Shown in pieces: positions 16,828 to 25,350 of a stretch of 64,000 nt of DNA (positions are counted from its first letter, which is position 1; every line of letters begins with the position of its first letter). The position numbers and the translations under genes are program-made. The stretch lies in the NCBI RefSeq assembly GCF_000429705.1, contig NZ_KE386941.1:248001-312000 (forward strand), written 5' to 3'. Origin of the DNA: Alteribacter aurantiacus DSM 18675. Lineage in GTDB: Bacteria; Bacillota; Bacilli; Bacillales; Salisediminibacteriaceae. Below the pieces are notes generated by a model. That model saw nothing but the letters and a program-made list of their open reading frames with translations, searched no databases and had not been told where the DNA came from.

Positions 16828-16869
16828 TAATAACGATTTAAAACTCATTATGAAAGGAGGACAAACAAG

Positions 16870-16956
16870 ATGATCTTAGTAAATATCAAAACTGCGCAAT
16901 TGAATATATCTTGTTGTAGCTCCAATGGTATTCGTAATGAGGAACGTTTCTTTTAA
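16870..16956 (+). CDS. Putative leader peptide of the bmrCD attenuator
   Basis: 28 codons starting at an ATG eight bases after AAAGGAGG. The peptide begins MILVNIKTAQ, contains ISCCSS and ends EERFF. A sigma-A-like promoter lies upstream, and an intrinsic terminator begins 26 bases after its stop. Codons 7-10 contain AACTGCGCA, perfectly complementary to the terminator's 5' arm (TGCGCAGTT, 16982-16990). This layout is what ribosome-mediated attenuation requires. B. subtilis bmrCD is controlled in that way by the short ORF bmrB. I infer the same role here; the peptide itself is not recognisably similar to BmrB. Confidence 0.6.
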   Translation: MILVNIKTAQLNISCCSSNGIRNEERFF

Positions 16957-16982
16957 TGTCACGATTCTTTTTGCCTTTCCAT

Positions 16983-17016
16983 GCGCAGTTACAATTTACT
17001 TGTGACTGCGCTTTTT
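16983..17016 (+). terminator. Attenuator terminator T1 in the bmrCD leader
   Basis: A perfect 12-bp stem GCGCAGTTACAA / TTGTGACTGCGC (one G-T) with a TTTAC loop, followed by TTTTTAT. Its 5' arm is also complementary over 9 bases to a segment inside the leader ORF, giving a mutually exclusive antiterminator. Confidence 0.75.
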
Positions 17017-17040
17017 ATATGGGTGAATTCCATATGTATG

Positions 17041-17074
17041 AAAGCACACGAGCAGGACGCTTGTGTGCTTTTTT
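17041..17074 (+). terminator. Second tandem terminator T2 in the bmrCD leader
   Basis: AAAGCACACGAGC / GCTTGTGTGCTTT (one mismatch) followed by a run of Ts. It starts 25 bases after T1. A 16-codon frame beginning at an ATG at 17035 runs through the hairpin, but its significance is doubtful. Confidence 0.7.
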
Positions 17075-17287
17075 ATGGTTTTAAATTGTGTTTTCAGAGA
17101 GTCATAGGAAAAAAGGAAAGAAGGGATCATTAATAGGCCCAAGGAGCTTGCCAGCACCGACAGGGAAATAGATAGGCATAGACCTTCACCAAGACTCATG
17201 GTAGTGAAGGAAATTATTAGAATAGAATCAAAAAACGGCATTTGCCGATCACATAAATAAAAAAAGACCACTTTTGGAGGGGTTACT

Positions 17288-17350
17288 ATGATTAAAAGAT
17301 GGAAGTTTAGAAGGTTTTACACCAAAGAACATACGACAGGTGGAGGTTAG
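17288..17350 (+). CDS. Tiny cationic ORF immediately upstream of bmrC
   Basis: 20 codons (starts MIKRWKFRRF, ends TTGGG) with a GGAGGGG ribosome site seven bases before its ATG, 45 bases upstream of bmrC, and downstream of both leader terminators. bmrC itself has a poor ribosome site, so translation of this ORF might help to initiate bmrC. The length gives weak statistical support, and it may be a non-functional frame. Confidence 0.35.
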   Translation: MIKRWKFRRFYTKEHTTGGG

Positions 17351-17395
17351 CAATTGCAATCGTAGTAAAGATCTTAAGACAGGACGTGACGCATA

Positions 17396-19165
17396 ATGTT
17401 TTCGGTACTTAAAAAGTTATTATGGTTTTTCAAAGCCCAATGGAAAAGGTACACATTGGCTTTGTCAATATTGATATTTGTAAGTTTCCTAGAGGTTATA
17501 CCTCCGCGATTGATCGGAGTCGTGATTGATGATATTCACCAAGGATCATTGACAACGGATCGATTAATGATGATTATGGGGGTTATGCTCGGGCTTATGG
17601 TTGTCATCTATGGATTAACATACACATGGATGCGACAGCTGTTTGGAGGGGCGTTTGTTATCGAGCGTTTGCTCCGTTCCAGGCTTATGGGCCATCTAAT
17701 GAAAATGACGCCCACTTTTTATGAAAAGAATAAATCCGGTGATTTGATGGCGATGGCGACAAACGATTTGAAAGCCATCTCCATGACAGCAGGTTTCGGC
17801 GTTTTGACGTTGGTTGATGCGACGGTGTTTCTTGTCATTATCTTGTTTATGATGGGTTTTTTGGTGAGTTGGAAGTTGACCATTGCTGCTTTTTTACCGT
17901 TACCAATCATGGCGTGGTTGATGAAACGATATGGCAAAATTATTCATGAACGGTTTACAAAAGCACAGAATTCCTTTGGAGAGCTCAATGACCAAGTGTT
18001 GGAATCGATCTCCGGTGTAAGAGTTGTGAGGGCTTTTGTAAAAGAAAAGGACGATCAGGCTCAATTCAAAGCAACGACAGATGATGTTCTTAAGAAAAAC
18101 ATCGCCGTTGCAAGAATCGATGCTTTATTTGAACCGACCATTAAGATCCTCGTCGGATTGAGCTACATGATCGGTCTCGGATATGGAGCGTTTCTTGTCT
18201 TTAATAATGAAATTACCCTTGGTCAGCTTGTGTCATTTAACATCTATTTAGGTATGCTCATTTGGCCAATGTTTGCCTTTGGTGAACTGATGAACATCAT
18301 GCAAAGAGGGAACGCTTCATTAGACAGGTTGAACGACACCTTTTCGTATGATGCAGATGTTAAAAACAGTGAGCATCCAGTAGTTGTGGCAGAGCCTGAC
18401 ACGATCGTAATGGAGAATGTTAGTTTTCAATACCCAAGTTCACCAGAATTGGTGCTCAGTAACATATCACTTCAGGTGAAACGGGGAGAGACGATCGGGA
18501 TTGTTGGAAAAACGGGTTCAGGTAAAACGACCTTGTTAAAGCAGCTGTTAAGAGAATATCCCTTTGGAACAGGAAGTCTAAAGATTTCCGAGGTGGATAT
18601 GGAACGAATCGATTTACAGACGATGAAAAGTTGGCTTGGTTATGTTCCACAAGATCATTTCTTATTTTCAAAAACGATCAGAGAGAATGTGCGTTTTGGC
18701 CGTCCCGATGCTTCTGATTACGACTTTTACAGAGTGTTGGACTTAGCATCAATCACGAAAGATATTGAGACGTTTCCAAACGGCATTGAGACAACGGTAG
18801 GGGAAAAAGGCGTGTCGTTATCAGGGGGGCAAAAGCAACGAGTCTCGATTGCCCGTGCTTTACTTAAAAACCCACACATTCTCATTCTTGATGATGCCTT
18901 ATCCGCTGTTGATGCAAAAACGGAATCGACGATCATCACCAATATTCGTAATGAACGAAAAGGAAAAACCACGTTCATCACGGCACATCGTATGTCAGCT
19001 GTGAGTCACGCTGATCAAATCGTGGTAATGGAAGCAGGAAGGATCATTGAAAAAGGAACTCACGACGAGCTCATGGCGAGTCATGGGTGGTACAAAGAGC
19101 AATACACAGCTCAGCAAATCAAGGAAAATCTGAAAAACGAAGAAAAGGAGGTGCATAGCTCATGA
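17396..19165 (+). CDS. bmrC: Heterodimeric multidrug ABC exporter subunit BmrC (YheI)
   Basis: 589 residues, close to the B. subtilis length and very similar from MFSVLKKL onwards. Six transmembrane helices (about 1-310) precede the nucleotide-binding domain. The NBD has Walker A (GKTGSGKTT), a canonical LSGGQKQR signature, and Walker B ending in Asp (LILDDALSAVD) where active ATPases have Glu. BmrC therefore supplies the degenerate site of the BmrC/BmrD heterodimer. It acts in the cytoplasmic membrane and exports drugs and dyes. The ATG lacks a strong ribosome site. The stop overlaps bmrD by four bases. A leader attenuator probably makes expression respond to translation-blocking antibiotics. 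Confidence 0.92.
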   Translation: MFSVLKKLLWFFKAQWKRYTLALSILIFVSFLEVIPPRLIGVVIDDIHQGSLTTDRLMMIMGVMLGLMVVIYGLTYTWMRQLFGGAFVIERLLRSRLMGHLMKMTPTFYEKNKSGDLMAMATNDLKAISMTAGFGVLTLVDATVFLVIILFMMGFLVSWKLTIAAFLPLPIMAWLMKRYGKIIHERFTKAQNSFGELNDQVLESISGVRVVRAFVKEKDDQAQFKATTDDVLKKNIAVARIDALFEPTIKILVGLSYMIGLGYGAFLVFNNEITLGQLVSFNIYLGMLIWPMFAFGELMNIMQRGNASLDRLNDTFSYDADVKNSEHPVVVAEPDTIVMENVSFQYPSSPELVLSNISLQVKRGETIGIVGKTGSGKTTLLKQLLREYPFGTGSLKISEVDMERIDLQTMKSWLGYVPQDHFLFSKTIRENVRFGRPDASDYDFYRVLDLASITKDIETFPNGIETTVGEKGVSLSGGQKQRVSIARALLKNPHILILDDALSAVDAKTESTIITNIRNERKGKTTFITAHRMSAVSHADQIVVMEAGRIIEKGTHDELMASHGWYKEQYTAQQIKENLKNEEKEVHSS

Positions 19166-21174
19166 CACCAACAAAACGACTAATTCGCTATGCCCTCGCA
19201 TTTAAACGAACGATCATTTTTGCACTCGTTCTTTTGGCTATTGCAGCCGCTGCAGAGCTGACCGGTCCATTTATTGCTAAACACATGATTGATAATCACA
19301 TCATGGGAATTGAACGACCTTGGTATGAGGTAAGTGATGAAGGAGAGGTTGAATACGGGGGCCGTTCCTATATTCGTAGCGATCGGTATGATCGTACAGA
19401 AGAGCCCCTATCTACATTACAAGTCTTACAAATTGGTTTAACGTACGTAGCCATTGATGAGCCTTTAGGTTTTGAAGGGGAGCGCACCTTTGATGAGGGC
19501 ACGTTGACGATTACTAGAGGAGAGGAATCGGCTGTATATGAAGGCACCCAGCTTTCGGGCGAAGAAGTCTTTTCTTTTTTCCAGCCTGAGGTCAAATACT
19601 TGATATTCCTTATGGGAGGGTACTTTCTTCTCGTAGTAATGGCTGCATTTTTACACTACCATCAAAGCTTTCTGTTGCAACGTTCGGCCAATCAAATCAT
19701 TCAAAAGATGAGAACGGATGTATTTCGTAAAGTGCAAGAACTTCCGATTCACTACTTCGATCGCCAACCGGCAGGGAAGATCGTGTCTCGTGTGACAAAT
19801 GATACAGAGGCCATTCGTGAACTTTATGTTCGAGTCCTTGCTACGTTCTTTACGAGTATCATTTATTTGGTGGGGATTTATATTGCCTTGTTCTTACTTG
19901 AACCAACACTTGCGACAGCAGCCCTTGTACTTTTGCCTATTCTTGTCATTTGGGCGGCCCTATATCGAAAGTTGGCATCAAAATATAATCATGTCATACG
20001 AGAACGTGTCAGTGACATCAATGGAAAAATAAATGAGAATATTCAAGGGATGCCTGTCATTCAAGCCTTTGGACGGGAAAAAGAAGTGAATGATGAGTTT
20101 GAGAAATTGAACAAAGATCACTTCACATACAATAACAAGCTATTGTCTCTAAATGCCCTTACTTCTTTTAATCTTGTAAACATGTTTCGTAACTTAGCAT
20201 TCGTAGGGTTGATTTGGTATTTCGGAGGCGCTTCTGTTGGAGTCGGGGCTGTTTTTTCCCTCGGGGTCCTATACGCATTTGTAGATTATTTGAACCGTTT
20301 GTTTGAACCGGTGAATAACCTCGTGAATCAGCTCGCACAGCTTGAAGAAGCAAGGGTTGCAGGAGAACGAGTGTTTCAGCTCATGGATGAACCAGGGATT
20401 ACTTTATCAGACGGAAGCGTAGAGCGCTTTAAAGGAAACATCCGTTTTGATGATGTAAGCTTTGCCTATGAAGAAGAGGAGTATGTGCTAAAAAATATTT
20501 CGTTTTCTGCACAAAAGGGGGAGACGGTAGCTTTTGTTGGTCATACGGGTTCAGGTAAAAGCTCCATTATGAACGTATTGTTCAGGTTTTACGATCATCA
20601 GAAGGGAACCGTTACAATTGATGGAACGGATATTCATTCGATCACAAAGCAAGCTCTTCGAGAGCATATGGCTATTGTTTTACAGGATCCGTTCCTTTTT
20701 ACTGGAACGATCGCGTCCAACGTGGGAATGAACGACCCAAAAATCTCCCGCAGAGATATTATCGACGCCTTGCACAAAGTCGGAGCGAAAGAAATGATTG
20801 ATGCCTTGCCTAATGGAGTCGATGAAAAAGTAGTAGAAAAGGGGAGCACCCTTTCTGCCGGTCAACGTCAGCTAATCTCATTTGCAAGAGCACTCGTGTT
20901 TAACCCCCCTATTCTTATTCTCGATGAAGCGACGGCGAACATCGATACAGAAACGGAAGCCGTAATCCAGCGAGCACTCGATGTGGTTAAAGAAGGCCGT
21001 ACTACCTTTGTAATTGCTCACAGGCTTTCCACAATTCGAAACGCCGATCAAATTATCGTCTTAAATAAAGGAGAAATTAAAGAACAAGGAAATCATGATT
21101 CTTTGATGAGACAAAGAGGAACCTACCACCACATGTATCAACTTCAGCAAGGAATAGAAAAGTCGGTAGGGTAA
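19162..21174 (+). CDS. bmrD: Heterodimeric multidrug ABC exporter subunit BmrD (YheH)
   Basis: 670 residues; RBS AAAAGGAGGTGCATAGCTC. An exporter-type membrane domain carries the long extracytoplasmic insertion between helices 1 and 2 (about 45-140, charged) that distinguishes BmrD. The NBD has Walker A GHTGSGKSS, Walker B LILDEATANID with the catalytic Glu, and a modified signature LSAGQRQ. Thus the catalytic site uses BmrD Walker motifs with BmrC's LSGGQ, while the other site is degenerate on both sides. ATGA overlap with bmrC. Last gene of the operon, followed by a terminator. Confidence 0.92.
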   Translation: MTPTKRLIRYALAFKRTIIFALVLLAIAAAAELTGPFIAKHMIDNHIMGIERPWYEVSDEGEVEYGGRSYIRSDRYDRTEEPLSTLQVLQIGLTYVAIDEPLGFEGERTFDEGTLTITRGEESAVYEGTQLSGEEVFSFFQPEVKYLIFLMGGYFLLVVMAAFLHYHQSFLLQRSANQIIQKMRTDVFRKVQELPIHYFDRQPAGKIVSRVTNDTEAIRELYVRVLATFFTSIIYLVGIYIALFLLEPTLATAALVLLPILVIWAALYRKLASKYNHVIRERVSDINGKINENIQGMPVIQAFGREKEVNDEFEKLNKDHFTYNNKLLSLNALTSFNLVNMFRNLAFVGLIWYFGGASVGVGAVFSLGVLYAFVDYLNRLFEPVNNLVNQLAQLEEARVAGERVFQLMDEPGITLSDGSVERFKGNIRFDDVSFAYEEEEYVLKNISFSAQKGETVAFVGHTGSGKSSIMNVLFRFYDHQKGTVTIDGTDIHSITKQALREHMAIVLQDPFLFTGTIASNVGMNDPKISRRDIIDALHKVGAKEMIDALPNGVDEKVVEKGSTLSAGQRQLISFARALVFNPPILILDEATANIDTETEAVIQRALDVVKEGRTTFVIAHRLSTIRNADQIIVLNKGEIKEQGNHDSLMRQRGTYHHMYQLQQGIEKSVG

Positions 21175-21181
21175 GGGAAAG

Positions 21182-21210
21182 AGCACATGTAAAACACATG
21201 TGCTTTTTTT
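21182..21210 (+). terminator. Intrinsic terminator of bmrCD
   Basis: AGCACATGT / ACATGTGCT with a five-base loop followed by seven Ts. Confidence 0.85.
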
Positions 21211-21237
21211 GTGCCCTTTTTTAAGGATAGGAAAGCT

Positions 21238-21363
21238 AAACCGTAAATAACGGGACCGAAACCGCTAAATAGTAAAATGAAGCCGTTAATCATACTAGCG
21301 AACCTGTAAATAGAATACACGTAGCCGTTAATCATTGGTATGAAGCCGTCAATCACTCAAAGA
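21238..21363. repeat. Six diverged 21-bp tandem repeats
   Basis: Units begin at 21238, 21259, 21280, 21301, 21322 and 21343, with the pattern AARCCGTTAATnAT... and units such as AAGCCGTTAATCATACTAG. The period is a multiple of three, so the reverse frame reads seven-residue repeats (MIDGFIP, MINGYVY), but there is no ribosome site. A related array lies at about 47469-47552. Function unknown. Confidence 0.7.
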
Positions 21364-21427
21364 ACAACCTCAGATAAACCATTAGGGACGAATACTGACT
21401 TCATTTCCATGATGAGAACGTTTTTGA

Positions 21428-22051
21428 TCACTCAGACAACCCAACCCTTTTTTGTATAAACAGATTCTTAAAAAACACATCATACGTAAACGCGGCTGTA
21501 TCTCCGCTAGTAACTCGCTTTCCATTCTCTGGAAGAACGTCTTCCTCAAAGCGAATCTGCCCCGTTTTTTCGCCATCCGGTAGGAACGTTGGACAAACAA
21601 TGGTCCAATCCAGATCGCTTTTTGCAAGAGATTGATAGGCTTCTAAGTGGTCTTGCGCAGCGGTCGTCGTTTTTCGTTTGGATTCACTGGATAGAAAACG
21701 ATAGGTATCCGGTTCCGCTCGAGATTGAAGGATTCCGGCTGTACCTACTGTGACAACACGTTGAATTTGTTTTTTACCAGCCTCTTCTACTAAGAGAGGA
21801 GTAAAAATAGACAAGACATTGTTTTTGTCTGTTGATAGACATGAGATGATCCCGTCTTGCCCTTTTAGTGCCTGTTGTAGATCGCGTCTATCTGTAGCAT
21901 CCCCTTTAAAAACACCCATGTTTGGTGGAAGGGGGGACGGAAGTTTCTCCGGTGAACGAACAAAAAGGGTGTACGTGTGTGTGTCATTTTCTGCAATCTT
22001 GAGTAAATGGGAGCCGACTCTACCGGTGGCTCCGAGTAGTAGAATATTCAC
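21428..22051 (-). CDS. yheG: NAD(P)-binding SDR-like protein YheG
   Basis: 207 residues from a GTG start after GAGGAGGGCGTAAT; the longer frame to 22348 overlaps the divergent gene. N-terminal NILLLGATGRVGSHLL is the GATGxxG nucleotide-binding motif of NmrA-like/atypical SDRs, followed by a GDATD motif (about residue 52). Length and place beside bmrCD match B. subtilis YheG (206 aa). The substrate is unknown. A divergent, roughly 140-base region separates it from the CcdA-like gene. Confidence 0.82.
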   Translation of the reverse strand: MNILLLGATGRVGSHLLKIAENDTHTYTLFVRSPEKLPSPLPPNMGVFKGDATDRRDLQQALKGQDGIISCLSTDKNNVLSIFTPLLVEEAGKKQIQRVVTVGTAGILQSRAEPDTYRFLSSESKRKTTTAAQDHLEAYQSLAKSDLDWTIVCPTFLPDGEKTGQIRFEEDVLPENGKRVTSGDTAAFTYDVFFKNLFIQKRVGLSE

Positions 22052-22190
22052 ATTACGCCCTCCTCTGTTTTCTATTATTATAGCTTTGGGTAAAAAGATA
22101 GACAAACGAGAAGATGGGAACGCTTCTTTTTCATAAAGAGACATTCGCGTTATAATGAATAAAAAGATCATGTATTCAGGGGAGTTTCGT

Positions 22191-22925
22191 ATGTTTGAGA
22201 TTGTTGAAGGAATTAGTGCGGTTCTGCGTGAACCGTTTATGAATGCGGCGAACCGCGCGGAATCCATTCCGTTGTTGTTTGCTTTGCTTCTAGGGTTGGT
22301 TGGGGCATTGGCACCGTGCCAGTTTTCGGGAAACTTAAGTGCCATCACGTTGTATGGTACAAAGTCTGTTAATCATGGTGTCTCTTGGAGCGATGCTTTT
22401 TTTTATACACTCGGTAAAGTGGCGGCATTTATGTTGATCGGAAGTGCCGTTTGGTTAATCGGACAAGAATTTCAGCAAGAGTTGACGCAGTATTTTCCTT
22501 GGATTAGGCGTGTACTAGGCCCTATGTTGATTATCGTCGGTTTGTATATGCTTGGCTTGTTTACAATGAGGTGGACACTACGATTATGGAAAAGACCTGA
22601 GCACAGCTCGACAGAGAAAAGAGGCAAGTGGGGCGCCTTTATGCTCGGGTTTAGCTTCTCACTCGGATTTTGCCCAACGATGTTTTTGCTGTTCTTTATG
22701 TTACTCATGCCGATGACGTTTACGAGTACGACCGGGTTTTTATTGCCGGCAGTATTTGCTATTGGAACGGCGATTCCTTTCCTTATTGTTATTGGGGTAA
22801 TTTGGTACCTTGGAGCTGGTGGAGCAGTTAGGAAAAAGGGAAGAAGACTTGGCTTTATTGTTCAGCGAACGGCCGGGGCTGTAATGATCCTGATTGGTGT
22901 ACTGGACATCGCTATGTTTTGGTAG
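22191..22925 (+). CDS. CcdA/DsbD-like membrane protein
   Basis: 244 residues from the ATG at 22191 (AGGGGAGTTTCGT upstream). An in-frame start at 22155 lacks a ribosome site. Six membrane helices can be seen (about 25-45, 65-90, 105-125, 150-175, 185-205, 220-243). Helix 1 carries APCQFSGNLSA and helix 4 carries GFCPTM, i.e. one conserved Cys in each half, as in CcdA/DsbD proteins that pass electrons from thioredoxin across the membrane. It is also related to urease-accessory/sulfite-exporter-like families. The electron acceptor is not encoded nearby. Confidence 0.7.
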   Translation: MFEIVEGISAVLREPFMNAANRAESIPLLFALLLGLVGALAPCQFSGNLSAITLYGTKSVNHGVSWSDAFFYTLGKVAAFMLIGSAVWLIGQEFQQELTQYFPWIRRVLGPMLIIVGLYMLGLFTMRWTLRLWKRPEHSSTEKRGKWGAFMLGFSFSLGFCPTMFLLFFMLLMPMTFTSTTGFLLPAVFAIGTAIPFLIVIGVIWYLGAGGAVRKKGRRLGFIVQRTAGAVMILIGVLDIAMFW

Positions 22926-23045
22926 AGAAACTTCGGATACTTCATCCGAACAAAGTGGCAAAGGGATCTCGCCTAAAAGGAAAGGCACTGAAAAAGGATA
23001 ACGGGTTCCGTTAACTATCGCAACATAAAAATTGTAAAGCAAAAT

Positions 23046-23083
23046 GACCTTCAAATTGTATGGAAATTTGAAGGTCTATTTTT
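23046..23083 (+). terminator. Intrinsic terminator after the CcdA-like gene
   Basis: GACCTTCAAATT / AATTTGAAGGTC with a short loop, then TATTTTTAT. It lies 120 bases after the stop. Confidence 0.7.
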
Positions 23084-23571
23084 ATTGATATAAAGGGATT
23101 TCGATCATAATTTTTGAGGGATTTGTAATGCAATTTGTCGATTAAAATGCGGGGATAGATACAGTAGCCAGTCTACCCACTGTGTTTCGAAAATAAAGGG
23201 AGGAATTCCGGCTAAATTGAGAAATACCCATATTTCCTTAATAATAAGGGGAGTTTTTCCGCTTACATTATCAAAATCTTTAGATTTTGTCTTATTTAGA
23301 GCTGTTAACCGGAACATCTCTGCTTATCTTCGGCTTCTTAACCTCCTTTACCTTCATTAGGCGGAAATTCTCCGCCTATTTCATACCTAAGCAAAAATTG
23401 ATATGAGCGGGCGTAATTGGTTTGCAAATTGACGTTTTGTGATAGGAAACGGAACCCATTATGAAAAGATACGATCTTATTCTGTGCCTTTTGTTATGTG
23501 TAAAGGGAGGAGGCCTCTAAAGTTAGAGTTGGCATTAGTCAAGTTAGTTCCTCTATGAAGGTTTTCTTCCG
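23084..23571. other. Gene-free AT-rich region with short palindromes
   Basis: About 490 bases without a supportable gene. It contains an AGGCGGA/TCCGCCT hairpin (23359-23377) and related GGAATTCCGGCT and GGAGTTTTTCCGCT segments (about 23200-23265), suggesting a decayed intergenic repeat family. A GAGGCCTCTAAAGTTAGAG stretch near 23507-23530 may belong to the nadR 3' end. Confidence 0.45.
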
Positions 23572-24111
23572 TTATTTTTCCTCCAACAGATAGCCTTCTT
23601 TTTTCAAGACCGCAATAGCTTCGTCCAAAAGGTCTTCGGTAGGTGCTTCAATAGTATGGAGGTGGACACCGCCTGTAAGTTCCGACAAGTAGGCCGCTTT
23701 GTTTAGTTCAATTTTTCGAATGAACTTTTCCGCTTCAACACGGTTACTTACCATAATCGATGCAGTAAGGTCTCCGTAGACAGGGTGTTCAACGATGACA
23801 TCTCGTACAGTGACACCGTGATCGACGAGTAGAAATAATTCATGCTTTGTTTGGGCTGGTGTATGACTGCTAACAATGATTCGTTGATGCTTTACGCCTT
23901 TTTCGTCTTCTTTTCCTACCAATACATAGCCTTGTGATGTTGCGAGTATGGGGTTATTTTTGGCTTTTAATAAGGAAATGTCTTGAACAATCACTTGGCG
24001 GCTCACATTCATCTGTTCTGCAAAAGCTGAACCTGTTATTGGTTTGTCACTTTCTTTTAACATGGTGACAATGTTTGATCTACGCTCTTCCCCGAGCCAC
24101 TTCTTCGTCAT
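23572..24111 (-). CDS. nadR: Niacin-responsive transcriptional repressor NadR
   Basis: 179 residues. The N-terminal helix-turn-helix (about 8-62; ITGSAFAEQMNVSRQVIVQDISLLK) is followed by a 3H domain with its three conserved His (VDHG, EHPVYGDL, GGVHLHT) that binds nicotinate. In bacilli this protein (formerly YrxA) represses nifS-nadR and the divergent nadBCA genes when niacin is available. It overlaps the desulfurase gene by 32 bases. The start at 24111 follows GGAGTTTTATA. Confidence 0.9.
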   Translation of the reverse strand: MTKKWLGEERRSNIVTMLKESDKPITGSAFAEQMNVSRQVIVQDISLLKAKNNPILATSQGYVLVGKEDEKGVKHQRIIVSSHTPAQTKHELFLLVDHGVTVRDVIVEHPVYGDLTASIMVSNRVEAEKFIRKIELNKAAYLSELTGGVHLHTIEAPTEDLLDEAIAVLKKEGYLLEEK

Positions 24112-25252
24112 TATAAAACTCCTCTTCTGTTTTTCCTATCAAGCTAACTAATACGTCAACGGTGCGTTTTAGGTCTTTGTATGTCGTGGTGTGACTAATC
24201 GATACACGGACAAATTCTCGTGCTTCTTGGTTATTCTTACCTATAGACGATAATACATGGGAACCTTCTTGTTTGGCAACTTGGCAAGCACTGCCTGTAG
24301 ATACGCAAATGCCGTAACGATCAAGGGATAACATGGCGTATTGACCCTCGATTTGTGGTATACGAAAGCCAATGATATGCGGGCATCTTTGTGAGAAGGA
24401 CCCCTCAATTATGGCTTTTGGAATGTTGGAGGTTAAATACTCAATAAAAAACGTCCTAATCTTCTCCAATTCTCGTTTTGTTTGCTCAATGTTTATGTCA
24501 AGAACTGCTTGAGCGAAGGCGGCGATGCCAGGGGTGTTTATGGTTCCAGGTCGAAACCCTCGTTCATGACTTCTGCTAGTAAGGGGACTAACTGGATTCC
24601 ACGGGACTTCCTCTTTTATATACACAGCCCCTACACCTTTTGGCCCGAAAACTTTATGAGCCGACACCGTTAAGGCAGAAACACCAAGGTCTTTTACTGT
24701 AAAGGGAATCTTCCCGAAAGTCTGAACAGCATCTGTATGAAATAAAATCCCTCTCTCGTTTAACACATGTCCGATCTCTTGGAGAGGTTGCAAGGTGCCT
24801 ATCTCCGAGTTTCCATGTTGGATAGATACCAAAACAGTCTCCTTTGTAAGAGAATCTGTGAGTGTACGTAAGTTAACCATACCATCCTTTTCAACATCCA
24901 AATACGTCACGTGAAAACCATCGTTTTCAAGTGCTTTAAATACGGATAAAACGGAAGGATGTTCAATTTTTGTTGTGATTACATGCTTGTTTTTTCCTAT
25001 AAACGGTGCTGTTAAAGAGTAAATTGCTCGTTCGTTTCCTTCTGTACCACCACTTGTGAAAAAGATTTCATCAGGGGAAGCACCAAGCTTTCCGGCAATC
25101 ACGTCTTTAGAAGCTTCATAGATTTGCGTGGCAGCAAATCCCCCTTCGTGAAGGCTTGCCGTATTTCCAAACACATGTGCAGCTGTTTCGTGATAAACAG
25201 CTAATGCCTTTTTACTCATTGGCGAAGTGGAAGCGTAGTCCAAGAAAATCAT
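24080..25252 (-). CDS. nifS: Cysteine desulfurase, NifS type, for the NAD pathway
   Basis: 390 residues from the ATG at 25252 (AAAGGATTGAACCAT upstream). It is a PLP-dependent class V aminotransferase fold. Landmarks: HTDAVQTFGK, SAHKVFGPKG with the PLP Lys, and STGSACQ with the catalytic Cys. In Bacillus this desulfurase supplies sulfur for the [4Fe-4S] cluster of quinolinate synthase NadA, which explains its place divergent from nadBCA and in an operon with nadR. Confidence 0.88.
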   Translation of the reverse strand: MIFLDYASTSPMSKKALAVYHETAAHVFGNTASLHEGGFAATQIYEASKDVIAGKLGASPDEIFFTSGGTEGNERAIYSLTAPFIGKNKHVITTKIEHPSVLSVFKALENDGFHVTYLDVEKDGMVNLRTLTDSLTKETVLVSIQHGNSEIGTLQPLQEIGHVLNERGILFHTDAVQTFGKIPFTVKDLGVSALTVSAHKVFGPKGVGAVYIKEEVPWNPVSPLTSRSHERGFRPGTINTPGIAAFAQAVLDINIEQTKRELEKIRTFFIEYLTSNIPKAIIEGSFSQRCPHIIGFRIPQIEGQYAMLSLDRYGICVSTGSACQVAKQEGSHVLSSIGKNNQEAREFVRVSISHTTTYKDLKRTVDVLVSLIGKTEEEFYNDEEVARGRA

Positions 25253-25313
25253 ATGGTTCAATCCTTTCGATAAATAAAACAGTTGTGTTCAGTGTAAAGT
25301 TATGTAAAGATAT

Positions 25314-25325
25314 GTGTCAAGACAC
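25314..25325. promoter_or_regulatory. NadR operator candidate between nifS and nadB
   Basis: GTGTCAAGACAC is a perfect palindrome in the divergent promoter region, resembling the TGTC...GACA core of NadR sites in bacilli. A second weaker copy (TTGTGTTCAGTGTAAA, about 25283-25298) lies nearer nifS. Confidence 0.6.
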
Positions 25326-25350
25326 CTGTAAATAATGAGGAGGTGTATGG

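Noticed and set aside
16996..17271. Reverse-strand 91-aa ORF in the bmrCD leader
   Set aside because: It runs antisense through two terminator hairpins and has no ribosome site.
21144..21356. Reverse-strand ORF with seven-residue repeats
   Set aside because: It arises from the 21-bp tandem repeat, has no ribosome site and overlaps the bmrCD terminator.
21238..21363. CRISPR array
   Set aside because: Units are contiguous and degenerate, with no conserved repeat separated by unique spacers, and no cas genes are present.
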